Positions 1-6,376 of a stretch of 18,027 nucleotides of DNA are shown here, one piece after another. The notes under the pieces were generated by a model. That model ran no database searches and was not told the origin of the DNA. It saw only the letters and a program-made list of their open reading frames with translations. Numbering within the stretch: position 1 is the first letter of the stretch; every line of letters starts with the position of its first letter. Source of the DNA: DASTQL01 sp035462375 (GTDB lineage Bacteria > Actinomycetota > Actinomycetes > Jiangellales > Jiangellaceae); assembly GCA_035462375.1 (NCBI GenBank), contig DATHUJ010000148.1, positions 1 to 18,027 on the forward strand, given 5' to 3'. Made by a program: the position numbers and the translations under genes.

Positions 1-1
1 G

Positions 2-322
2 TCCGGCCAGGCCAGGCTGCTGAGTCCGGGAGGGACCCGTCACCCCGACGAGGTCCACCTCAACGGTGCCGTCGACGGCTTCGTCGAGCTGATCCCGGAC
101 GACGCCACGCTCCCGAGCTACTCCGGCACCTACCGCGAGAAGCTGACCGGGCTCGTCACGATCTCGGAGGAGACGGACGATCTCCGCATCGCCCAGTACC
201 GGCTGCGCAGCACCCTGACCGGCACGGACGGCTCGCGCCTGACACTGTCGCTGTCAGGCAAGATCACCGTGAACGGCCGAGGAGACGTCGTGATCAGCAG
301 GGACGCGTTCACCTGCGCGTGA
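2..322 (+). CDS. C-terminal part of an unrecognised protein
   Basis: An open frame enters from the left edge and runs 106 codons to a TGA at 320-322, so only the C-terminus is present. The residues show alternating polar and hydrophobic stretches (YSGTYREKLTGLVTI, RIAQYRLRSTLTG, SRLTLSLSGKITVNG, DVVISRDAFTCA). This suggests a small beta-sheet or beta-barrel fold that ends on a conserved-looking strand and a single cysteine. I do not recognise the family and cannot see whether there is a signal peptide. Codon third positions are strongly G/C, which supports real coding. The gene converges on the membrane protein that ends at 375. Confidence 0.6.
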   Translation, partial: SGQARLLSPGGTRHPDEVHLNGAVDGFVELIPDDATLPSYSGTYREKLTGLVTISEETDDLRIAQYRLRSTLTGTDGSRLTLSLSGKITVNGRGDVVISRDAFTCA

Positions 323-330
323 CCGTCCAT

Positions 331-359
331 CCGGCGGCCCCGGGGTGGCGACGCGCCGG
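331..359. terminator. Possible hairpin between convergent genes
   Basis: CCGGCG at 331-336 is complementary to CGCCGG at 354-359, with a GC-rich loop that can fold further. It lies in the 52 bases between two convergent genes, where a bidirectional terminator would be expected. There is no T-run on either side, so this is only suggestive. Confidence 0.25.
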
Positions 360-374
360 GGTCGTTCGCGGCTG

Positions 375-770
375 TCAGCCTCGGCCGCGCAACCGCAGAC
401 CGAGCACCAGCAACACCACCCCGACCAGCCCGTAGGCCGGCTGGAACCACGAGAACTCGCGGATGACCAGTACCTGCACCACGATCCACCCGACGAGCAG
501 CAGGCCGGCGACCGTCGTCAGGTCACCCGTGCGCGGCGACCCCCGCCACGCCGCGACCGCCGCGGCCGTCGTCGGGACGGCCACGACCACGAGCAGGGCC
601 GTCCCGGCGAGGACCGGGCTGGCGAACGGGAACCGCGCCGTGATCTCCGGGCCCATGTCGATGGCGCCGGACAGGAAGCCGACCACGCCTCCGTACGCGG
701 AGATCGAGACGAGCCCGAGGAAGGCGCCGAGCCCCCGGCGGCGGGTCGGCGCGGCGATCGTTGTGGTCAT
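375..770 (-). CDS. Small four-helix membrane protein, unknown function
   Basis: The protein has 131 residues, starting at the ATG complementary to 768-770. A short basic N-terminus (PTRRRG, residues 8-13) is followed by four hydrophobic segments at about 15-35, 50-75, 84-104 and 111-126, ending in LRLRGRG. The two basic ends would place both termini in the cytoplasm. I see no catalytic motif and do not recognise a named family. The frame stays open upstream, but the longer version would overlap the pirin gene in another frame and lacks membrane or domain character, so the start at 770 is preferred. It lies 46 bases downstream of the pirin stop and could be co-transcribed with it. A GGGGG run abuts the ATG, too close to be a normal Shine-Dalgarno sequence. 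Confidence 0.7.
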   Translation of the reverse strand: MTTTIAAPTRRRGLGAFLGLVSISAYGGVVGFLSGAIDMGPEITARFPFASPVLAGTALLVVVAVPTTAAAVAAWRGSPRTGDLTTVAGLLLVGWIVVQVLVIREFSWFQPAYGLVGVVLLVLGLRLRGRG

Positions 771-816
771 CCCCCGAGCGTCGTGCCGAGGGCCAGCGGT
801 CGAACAGGGTCGGAGG

Positions 817-1797
817 TCACCTCCGCGGCACGCGGGGGCGCGGCCGCAAGGGAGTCCCGGGCAGTGGCGGCGCCGGGAGCCTCTCGCCCGGGTACCCGAC
901 GACGGTGCCGAAGCGGTCTCCGGACTCCCAGTCCTCCCGGGCCTGCACGATCTCGTCGTGGCTGCGGCCGACGAAGTTCCACCACATGAGCAGCTCCTCC
1001 TCGAAGGGCGCGCCGCCGAGCAGCATGAACCGGCCGGCGTCGTCCCCGGCGCCGAGCGCGAGGTCACGCCGCCCGGTGCCCAGGTAGAGCAGCGTTCCCT
1101 GCTCCACCGGGACGCCGTCGACCTCGGGACTGCCGGAGAGCCCGAGCACCGCGTGCTCGAAGTCGGGGTCCAGCGGCAGGACGGTGTCCGCGCGGGGTCC
1201 GAGCTCGACGTCGGCACCCACGATGGGGGTGTACGTCGTCGCCGGCGAGACGTGGCCGGCCAGCTCGCCGAACACGACGGTGGCGGCGACGTCGCGGTCG
1301 ACCACACGCGGCAGGTCGGGGTGGTGCTCGAAGTGCGGGTCCACGTGCCGGTCGACGTCGGGCAGGGCCACCCAGAGCTGCACGCCGCGCAGCCCGGCCG
1401 GCCTCTCGGCGGGCGACTCCTCGGAGTGCGAGATCGCCCCTCCGGCCGTCATGAGGTTGAGCTCGCCGGGCCGGACGCGCTGGAGGCTCCCCACGCTGTC
1501 ACGGTGCAGGATCTCGCCCTCGAGCAGCCAGCTGACGGTCTGCAGGCCGGTGTGCGGGTGCGGCGGCACCTGCATGCCCGGGCCGGCGGTGACGTCGGCC
1601 GGCCCGTAGTCGTCGACGAAGCACCAGGCCCCCACCATGCGGCGGTCGCGGTGCGGCAGGGTGCGGCGGACGACGAGCGCCCGGGGGCCGCCGAGCGGGA
1701 CCTCGCGCGGCTCCAGGACCTCGTGCGTCGGGACGGCCGTGGCGACGCCGGTGCCCCCGCACCGCGTCTCCGAGGTGTCCCGCTCCAAGTTGCTCAC
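817..1797 (-). CDS. Pirin family protein (cupin)
   Basis: This 326-residue protein matches the bicupin pirin family. The N-terminal cupin carries the metal site: H80 and H82 in PPHPHTGLQTVSW, then H124 and E126 in AISHSEE. The spacing matches the His-X-His and His-X-Glu ligands of human pirin (56/58 and 101/103). HRDSVGSLQRVRPGELNLMTAGG (about 98-120) and LRGVQLWVALP (136-146) are further family landmarks. The C-terminal cupin follows, around 200-290 (GTLLYLGTG, RFMLLGGAPFEEELLMWWNFVGRS). Bacterial relatives include quercetin 2,3-dioxygenase-like enzymes and redox or metabolic regulators, so the metal site can be stated but not the substrate. The start is a GTG (1795-1797) with no Shine-Dalgarno sequence. 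A TACAGT box just upstream suggests a leaderless mRNA. The DUF72 gene lies 57 bases upstream on the same strand. Confidence 0.92.
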   Translation of the reverse strand: MSNLERDTSETRCGGTGVATAVPTHEVLEPREVPLGGPRALVVRRTLPHRDRRMVGAWCFVDDYGPADVTAGPGMQVPPHPHTGLQTVSWLLEGEILHRDSVGSLQRVRPGELNLMTAGGAISHSEESPAERPAGLRGVQLWVALPDVDRHVDPHFEHHPDLPRVVDRDVAATVVFGELAGHVSPATTYTPIVGADVELGPRADTVLPLDPDFEHAVLGLSGSPEVDGVPVEQGTLLYLGTGRRDLALGAGDDAGRFMLLGGAPFEEELLMWWNFVGRSHDEIVQAREDWESGDRFGTVVGYPGERLPAPPLPGTPLRPRPRVPRR

Positions 1798-1804
1798 GCA
1801 AGGA

Positions 1805-1810
1805 ACTGTA
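1805..1810 (-). promoter_or_regulatory. -10 box (TACAGT) of a probable leaderless pirin transcript
   Basis: On the minus strand TACAGT fits the actinobacterial TANNNT -10 consensus. Only 7 nt separate it from the pirin GTG, so transcription would start at or next to the start codon. No purine-rich Shine-Dalgarno sequence precedes the GTG (TTCCTTGC), which agrees with a leaderless mRNA. No clear -35 is visible. Confidence 0.4.
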
Positions 1811-1854
1811 CGGAAAGGGGCAACGCCGTGCCGCCCGGCGCGCGGGCCGTCCCG

Positions 1855-2691
1855 TCAGCCGGGACGCGCGCCAGGCCCGACGCCCAACCGGGCAGCGAGG
1901 TTCATGGCGTCCACCGGCGCACGGACCTTCACGTCGTTGTCGAAGTAGACGAGCACGTCGAGCCCCCGGTCGGCCCAGCCGCGCACCCGGGCAGCCCACG
2001 CGTCGAGCGCCTCGTCGGTGTACCCGCTGACGTAGAGCTCCTCCGCCCCGTGCAGGCGGACATAGACGAAGCCGGCGGTCACCGCCTCCAGCACCGGGAA
2101 TCGCCCGGCTGAATCGGCGACGACCGCCGCCACCCCGTACGTACGGAGCAGGTCGAGGAAGCCGGGGGCGAGGAAGGAGGGGTGGCGGACCTCCATGGCG
2201 TGGCGGAGCGGCCGATCGGCGTCGGTCGTGGTCCAGGCGCGGTCGGCGACCCGGTCGTCGTGGGCCTCGGCGAGCCGGGCGGCGGCCGTGGTCGTCGTGG
2301 GCAGCATCGCGAGGAAGGCCTCGGTGCGCGCCGGGTCGAAGCCCAGCGTCGGCGGTAGCTGCCACAGCAGTGGGCCCAGCTTGGGGCCGAGGGCGAGCAG
2401 GCCGTTGGCGAGGAAGTTGGCCAGCGGGGTCTCCACGTCGGCGAGCTTCTTCATGTGCGTGACGAAGCGCGGACCCTTGACCGCGAAGACGAAGTCCGGC
2501 GGCGTCTGCTCCGCCCAGCTCAGGTAGCTGCTCGGCCGCTGCAGCGAGTAGAAGGAGCCGTTGACCTCCACGGTGCCGAGGTGCTCGGCGGCATAGGCGA
2601 GCTCCCGGCGGCGCGGCAGGCCGGGCGGGTAGAAGACGCCGCGCCACGGGGCGTAGGTCCAGCCGGAGATCCCCACCCGGACGTCCGCCAC
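1855..2691 (-). CDS. DUF72 domain protein (YecE-like)
   Basis: The 278-residue protein spans a whole DUF72 domain, the TIM-barrel-like YecE family of unknown biochemical function. Family landmarks appear in order: GISGWTYAPWRGVFYP (7-22), EVNGSFYSL (42-50), VKGPRFVTH (71-79), LLWQLPP (108-114), EVRHPSF (167-173), VYVRLHG (209-215) and VYFDND (248-253). Length and motif order indicate an intact gene. The start is GTG at 2691, with no Shine-Dalgarno sequence but a TACACT box 6 nt ahead. It sits between fdhA, separated by a strong hairpin, and the pirin gene, and probably has its own promoter. No partner gene hints at a substrate. Confidence 0.92.
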   Translation of the reverse strand: MADVRVGISGWTYAPWRGVFYPPGLPRRRELAYAAEHLGTVEVNGSFYSLQRPSSYLSWAEQTPPDFVFAVKGPRFVTHMKKLADVETPLANFLANGLLALGPKLGPLLWQLPPTLGFDPARTEAFLAMLPTTTTAAARLAEAHDDRVADRAWTTTDADRPLRHAMEVRHPSFLAPGFLDLLRTYGVAAVVADSAGRFPVLEAVTAGFVYVRLHGAEELYVSGYTDEALDAWAARVRGWADRGLDVLVYFDNDVKVRAPVDAMNLAARLGVGPGARPG

Positions 2692-2697
2692 CGTCGG

Positions 2698-2703
2698 AGT
2701 GTA
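2698..2703 (-). promoter_or_regulatory. -10 box (TACACT) of a probable leaderless DUF72 transcript
   Basis: TACACT (minus strand) fits TANNNT. Six nt separate it from the GTG at 2691, so the predicted start of transcription falls on the start codon. The bases between (CCGACG) contain no Shine-Dalgarno sequence. The -35 position would fall in the preceding hairpin and shows no TTG-like element. Confidence 0.4.
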
Positions 2704-2712
2704 GGGACGACC

Positions 2713-2743
2713 GCGGGGCCGGCGGGCACTCCGCCGGCCCCGC
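2713..2743 (-). terminator. Strong hairpin after fdhA
   Basis: A perfect 13-bp GC-only stem (2713-2725 with 2731-2743) with a 5-nt loop GCACT begins 12 bases past the fdhA stop. There is no U-tract, as is common for actinobacterial terminators. It would end the fdhA transcript and separate it from the DUF72 gene, whose -10 box lies just beyond. Confidence 0.6.
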
Positions 2744-2755
2744 CTGAGGCCCTGG

Positions 2756-3976
2756 TCAGCGCTTGACCATGCCGTGCGGGTCGATGACGAACTTCTTCGC
2801 CGCGCCCTTGTCGAAGTCGGCGTAGCCCTGCGGGGCGTCGTCGAGCGAGATGGTCGTGGCGTTGACGGCCTTCGCGATCTGCACCCGGTCGTGCAGGATC
2901 GCCTGCATCAGCCCGCGGTGGTAGCGCATGACCGGGCACTGGCCGGTCGTGAACGACAGCGACTTCGCCCACCCGAGGCCCAGTCGGATCGACAGCGAGC
3001 CCTCCCGGGCCGCCTCGTCCGCCGCCCCGGGGTCACCGGTGACGTACAGGCCGGGGATGCCCATGGCGCCACCGGCGCGCGTGACACCCATCAGCGAGTT
3101 GAGCACAGCGGCAGGGTGCTCCTCACCCGACTCCGCTCCGTGCCCACGGGCCTCGAAGCCCACCGCGTCGACCGCGCAGTCGACCTCGGGGACGCCGAGG
3201 AGCTGCTCGATCTGGTCCGGCAGGGCCCCCTTCGACACGTCGATGGTCTCGCAGCCGAAGCTGCGTGCCTGCGCCAGCCGCTCCTCCTGCAGGTCGCCGA
3301 CGATGACGACCGCGGCACCGAGGAGCTGCGCGCCGGCCGCCGCGGCCAGGCCCACCGGTCCGGCACCGGCGATGTACACCGTGGACCCGACCCCGACGCC
3401 GGCGGTCACGCAGCCGTGGAACCCGGTCGGGAAGATGTCCGACAGCATCGTCAGGTCGAGGATCTTCTCCAGGGCCTGGGCGCGGTCGGGGAACTTCAGC
3501 AGGTTCCAGTCGGCGTAGGGGACCATGACGTACTCGGCCTGGCCGCCGACCCATCCGCCCATGTCGACGTAGCCGTACGCCGAGCCGGGGCGATCCGGGT
3601 TGACGTTGAGGCAGACCCCGGTCTTGCCCTCCTTGCAGTTGCGGCAGCGGCCGCAGGCGATGTTGAACGGCACCGAGACGATGTCACCGACGTCGACGAA
3701 CTCGACGTCGTTGCCCTTCTCGACGACCTCACCGGTGATCTCGTGACCGAGGACCAGGCCCTCGGGGGCCGTCGTGCGGCCGCGCACCATGTGCTGGTCG
3801 GACCCGCAGATGTTGGTGGTCACCGTCTTGAGGATCACGCCGTGGGGGGTCGTGCGGCCGACGTTGTCCGGATTCACCCCCGGACCGTCCTTGAGCACGA
3901 ACTCCGGGTAGTCGATGGTCTGCACTTCGACCTTGCCCGCGCCCATGTAAGCCACTGCCCTGTTGCTGTTCGCCAT
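2756..3976 (-). CDS. fdhA: Glutathione-independent zinc formaldehyde dehydrogenase
   Basis: This 406-residue protein belongs to the medium-chain zinc dehydrogenases of the Pseudomonas putida formaldehyde dehydrogenase type, which oxidise formaldehyde to formate with NAD and need no thiol cofactor. Catalytic zinc ligands align with a constant +11 offset: C57 (ICGSDQHM), H78 (GHEITGEV) and D180 (LTMLSDIFPTG), against Cys46, His67 and Asp169 of the P. putida enzyme. The structural zinc cysteines are C108, C111, C114 and C122. The NAD-binding GAGPVG is at 204-209, with D228 closing the second strand. A textbook AGGAGG (3985-3990) lies 8 nt before the ATG. It is apparently a single-gene unit, with a strong hairpin after the stop and a 150-base leader. 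The likely role is cytoplasmic formaldehyde detoxification. Close relatives include aldehyde dismutases, so the exact reaction is an inference. Confidence 0.93.
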   Translation of the reverse strand: MANSNRAVAYMGAGKVEVQTIDYPEFVLKDGPGVNPDNVGRTTPHGVILKTVTTNICGSDQHMVRGRTTAPEGLVLGHEITGEVVEKGNDVEFVDVGDIVSVPFNIACGRCRNCKEGKTGVCLNVNPDRPGSAYGYVDMGGWVGGQAEYVMVPYADWNLLKFPDRAQALEKILDLTMLSDIFPTGFHGCVTAGVGVGSTVYIAGAGPVGLAAAAGAQLLGAAVVIVGDLQEERLAQARSFGCETIDVSKGALPDQIEQLLGVPEVDCAVDAVGFEARGHGAESGEEHPAAVLNSLMGVTRAGGAMGIPGLYVTGDPGAADEAAREGSLSIRLGLGWAKSLSFTTGQCPVMRYHRGLMQAILHDRVQIAKAVNATTISLDDAPQGYADFDKGAAKKFVIDPHGMVKR

Positions 3977-4049
3977 CTCGCGATCCTCCTCGCTGCCGGG
4001 TCGGACCCGGCTGGTCGGTGGGCGCCCGTGATCGGGCGATAGGGGCCCC

Positions 4050-4074
4050 TACCGCACGGTGTGATCGACAAAAC
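4050..4074 (-). promoter_or_regulatory. Possible SigB/SigF-type promoter of fdhA
   Basis: On the minus strand GTTT (4074-4071) is followed after 16 nt by CGGTA (4054-4050). This resembles the GTTT-N14-18-GGGTA pattern of stress sigma factors in actinobacteria. The -10 part runs into a 10-bp palindrome AGGGGCCCCT (4041-4050) near the expected transcription start. I found no TANNNT box suited to the housekeeping sigma factor in this leader. The match is imperfect (CGGTA, not GGGTA). Confidence 0.3.
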
Positions 4075-4126
4075 AGGCCAGGCTGCGACAAGTGCGAGAA
4101 TTGCTATTAGCGCTTACGAGGCGGGC

Positions 4127-5335
4127 TTACCGGGCCCAGGGAGTGCCGGCCCACGGGTCGTAGTCGACCTCGAGCGGCTCCTGCGGCGGGCGCTCGCCCT
4201 CCGGCACGTGCTGCAGGTTGATGCGGATGCGGTACCAGAGCGAGCTGCGCCCCCGCATCCCGTCCACGAGCACGTCGGCGGGCTCGAGCCGGGCCGCGAC
4301 CGACGGGTGCCGGGACCTCCAGCGATCCAGACCCTCCAGCGCCTCCTGGCGGCTCCGGGCCCGGGCGATCTCGACGAGCGGCATCGTGGCGGTCCGGCGG
4401 CCGACTCCCTTCGGCGGTTTCTCCGCGGGACCGAGCCGTCGGGCCAGATCGAGGAGCGCGTCGAGCGAGCCGGGCGAGGCGTCCATGTCGCGCCAGGGGT
4501 CGCCCACCTCGGCCCACCGGTGCAGCACCGTGGTGAGGGTGTGCTCCTCCGGCCGGCAGCCCGGCACCTCGTCCCACCCGAGCGGCGTGGATACCCGGGC
4601 GTCCGTCACCGCCCGTACGGAGTAGGCGGAGGCGACCGTGCGGTCCTTGGCGTTCTGGTTGAAGTCGACGAAGACCCCCTCGCGCTCCTCCTTCCACCAG
4701 CGGCTGGTGGCCAGGTCGGGCGCACGGTTCTCGACCTCGCGGGCGACCGTCTCGGCGGCTCGGCGGACGTCGGGGTAGGACCAGCGCGGCTCGACCCGGG
4801 CGTAGACGTGGAACCCGCGTGAGCCCGAGGTCTTGGGCCAGGCGGTCAGCCCGTGGTCCGTGAGCACCTCGCGCACCACCGCCGCCACGTCGAGGATCTG
4901 CCCCCACGGGACGCCCGGGACGGGGTCCAAGTCGATGCGCAGCTCGTCCGGGCGGTCTAGGTCCTCCGCCCGTACGGGATGGGGGTTGAGGTCGATGCAG
5001 CCGAGGTTGACCACCCAGGCGAGCTGGGCGGGGTCGCGGACCACGACCTCCTCGGCGGAGCGCCCGGAGGCGTAGCGGAGCTCGACCACCTCGATCCAGT
5101 CCGGCCGACGGGTGGGCGCCCGCTTCTGGAAGAAGGCCTCCTGGTCGATCCCCTTGACGAAGCGCTTGAGGATCATCGGGCGGCCGGCGACACCGCGCAG
5201 CGCCCCCTCGGCCACGGACAGGTAGTAGCGGACCAGGTCCAGCTTGGTGGTCCCAGCGGCGGCGAAGACGACCTTGTCCGGATGCGTGATCGCGACCTCG
5301 CGGCCGGCGACCTCCAGCGTGTGTGGTCCGGACAC
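4127..5335 (-). CDS. Stand-alone LigD-type polymerase domain (AEP primase-polymerase)
   Basis: The 402-residue protein matches the polymerase domain of bacterial LigD, an archaeo-eukaryotic primase fold that adds or fills nucleotides, preferably ribonucleotides, during Ku-dependent end joining. The catalytic acids are present: D135 and D137 in LRIDLDP, and D224 in VFVDFNQNAKDRT. This is almost the same numbering as Asp137, Asp139 and Asp227 of Mycobacterium tuberculosis LigD. THPDKVVF (17-24), AFFQKRAP (67-74) and SGSRGFHVYAR (170-180) are also conserved. There is no ligase or nuclease domain and no Ku gene in the window. The C-terminal part (about 270-402) includes an HR/W-rich segment and ends in DYDPWAGTPWAR, like the separate PolD proteins of mycobacteria. 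The frame opens further upstream, but that part is low-complexity shadow of the next gene. GTG at 5335, with a TACGCT box 6 nt away, is the natural start. Confidence 0.88.
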   Translation of the reverse strand: MSGPHTLEVAGREVAITHPDKVVFAAAGTTKLDLVRYYLSVAEGALRGVAGRPMILKRFVKGIDQEAFFQKRAPTRRPDWIEVVELRYASGRSAEEVVVRDPAQLAWVVNLGCIDLNPHPVRAEDLDRPDELRIDLDPVPGVPWGQILDVAAVVREVLTDHGLTAWPKTSGSRGFHVYARVEPRWSYPDVRRAAETVAREVENRAPDLATSRWWKEEREGVFVDFNQNAKDRTVASAYSVRAVTDARVSTPLGWDEVPGCRPEEHTLTTVLHRWAEVGDPWRDMDASPGSLDALLDLARRLGPAEKPPKGVGRRTATMPLVEIARARSRQEALEGLDRWRSRHPSVAARLEPADVLVDGMRGRSSLWYRIRINLQHVPEGERPPQEPLEVDYDPWAGTPWAR

Positions 5336-5341
5336 CCGGTC

Positions 5342-5347
5342 AGCGTA
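5342..5347 (-). promoter_or_regulatory. -10 box (TACGCT) of a probable leaderless polymerase transcript
   Basis: TACGCT (minus strand) fits TANNNT and stands 6 nt before the GTG at 5335, so the transcript would begin at the start codon. No Shine-Dalgarno sequence is present (GACCG). It lies inside the 46-base gap after the DUF5302 gene, so the polymerase gene could be expressed independently of it. No -35 is recognisable. Confidence 0.4.
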
Positions 5348-5381
5348 GGTGGCCGGACCGTCCGGTCGGCCGAGGCCGGGC

Positions 5382-5714
5382 TCAGCCGCTCTTGCGGCGG
5401 AACTGGCGCTGCTTCTTGGCCGGGCCGGTCGCGCTGTGCGGTCCGTGGGCGGTGTCGTCGGGACCCGCGGCGGTCCCGTGGTGAGCGGCCTGCTTGCGCT
5501 CGAGCGCCGCACGGAAGCGGGCCCGCACGTCGTCCTGCGCGTCCGCGCCGCCGCGCTCCGGGTCGGACCCTGGGCCGGACCCTGGGCCGGACCCTGGGTC
5601 GGACCCTGGGCCGCGCTCGGAGCCGCGCTCGGAGCCGCGCTCGGGGCCGGGCTCGGCAGCGGGCTCGGCGCCCGGCTGGCCGCCGGACTGGGGGCGGGGG
5701 TCACGTGCAGCCAT
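5382..5714 (-). CDS. DUF5302 family protein
   Basis: This 110-residue soluble protein has the two conserved blocks I associate with the actinobacterial DUF5302 family: DDVRARFRAALERKQAA (61-77) and a basic tail GPAKKQRQFRRKSG (97-110). Residues 15-55 are a low-complexity spacer of G, S, P, E, R and D, encoded by the 12-bp tandem repeats at 5562-5645. The spacer is longer and more repetitive than I would expect. The function is unknown; the basic C-terminus might bind nucleic acid. The ATG (5712-5714) is preceded by GGAGG at 5720-5724 with 5 nt spacing, which fixes the start. It lies 50 bases downstream of metW and 46 upstream of the polymerase gene. Confidence 0.8.
   Translation of the reverse strand: MAARDPRPQSGGQPGAEPAAEPGPERGSERGSERGPGSDPGSGPGSGPGSDPERGGADAQDDVRARFRAALERKQAAHHGTAAGPDDTAHGPHSATGPAKKQRQFRRKSG
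5562..5645. repeat. 12-bp tandem repeats inside the DUF5302 gene
   Basis: Four units of GYCGGACCCTGG (5562-5609) are followed by three of GCCGCGCTCGGR (5610-5645), all exactly 12 bp. Because 12 is a multiple of three, copy changes stay in frame. In the protein they give GSDP/GSGP and RGSE tetrapeptides. This looks like slippage-prone minisatellite DNA in a disordered spacer. Confidence 0.85.
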
Positions 5715-5764
5715 GAGGTCCTCCGTCGGTGCGGGTGCCTGGCGTGGGTCCAGCCTGGCACGCC

Positions 5765-6376
5765 CTATGCCGCGGGCGCTCCCCCTGTACCCACGCGGCG
5801 CAGGACGTAGGCGGCGCCGGGGGCCATCAGGTTCGGCCGCGGGGTCCACCGCCGGCTGCGCCCCACCGGGTCCAGCAGGACGCGCCGCTCCACCGCGAAG
5901 CCTTCCGCCGCGATCAGCCGCTCGAGGTCGGCGAGGGTGGCCAGGTGGATGTTGGGGGTCTCGAACCACGCGTACGGCAGGGTGCGGGAGACCGGCATCC
6001 GGCCGCGTGCCAGTGTGAGGCGGTGCCGCCAGTGCCCGAAGTTGGGGGCCGACAGGACCGCCACCGGGGCGATCCTGCGCACCTCGCGCATCACCACCCC
6101 GGGGTGCTGGGTCGTCTGCAGCGTCTGCGACAGCACGACGACGTCATACGAGCTGTCGGCGAAGGTCCCGAGGTCGCTGTCGAGGTCCAGGGCGAGGACC
6201 GGTACTCCGCGTCCGATCGCGGCCAGCACGGCGTCGGGGTCGATCTCGACGCCTGTCCCCCGGCAGGCTCGGTGCCGGACGAGGTGCTCCAGCAGCGTCC
6301 CGTCGCCGCAACCCAGGTCGAGGACCCGGCTCCCCGTGGAGATCAGGCCGGCGACGACGTCCAGGTCCGGCCTCAT
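5765..6376 (-). CDS. metW: Methionine biosynthesis protein MetW
   Basis: The 203-residue protein has a class I methyltransferase fold: VLDLGCGDG (18-26), an acidic residue after strand 2 (GVEID, 42-46), and SYDVVVLSQTLQ (76-87). The MetW signatures are QHPGVVMREVRRI (90-102), SAPNFGHWRHR (109-119), and SRTLPYAWFETPNIH (130-144). MetW proteins travel with MetX and are reported to support homoserine acyltransferase activity in several bacteria; no methyl-acceptor is established. The start ATG (6374-6376) overlaps the metX TGA in an ATGA arrangement, so translation is almost certainly coupled. The frame stays open upstream through metX, but those codons are shadow. It is the last gene of the riboswitch-controlled operon. 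Confidence 0.94.
   Translation of the reverse strand: MRPDLDVVAGLISTGSRVLDLGCGDGTLLEHLVRHRACRGTGVEIDPDAVLAAIGRGVPVLALDLDSDLGTFADSSYDVVVLSQTLQTTQHPGVVMREVRRIAPVAVLSAPNFGHWRHRLTLARGRMPVSRTLPYAWFETPNIHLATLADLERLIAAEGFAVERRVLLDPVGRSRRWTPRPNLMAPGAAYVLRRVGTGGAPAA

Noticed and set aside
771..1307. Longer version of the four-helix membrane protein starting inside the pirin gene
   Set aside because: The added part is a shadow frame of the pirin gene with no membrane or domain character.
2774..4042. Open frame of 422 codons on the plus strand opposite fdhA
   Set aside because: fdhA on the other strand has all zinc and NAD motifs. The antisense product is rich in V/R/D/H repeats without any domain.
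5336..5761. N-terminal extension of the polymerase gene up to 5761
   Set aside because: The extra 142 residues are low-complexity P/S/A/R sequence in the shadow of the DUF5302 gene; homology begins just after GTG 5335.
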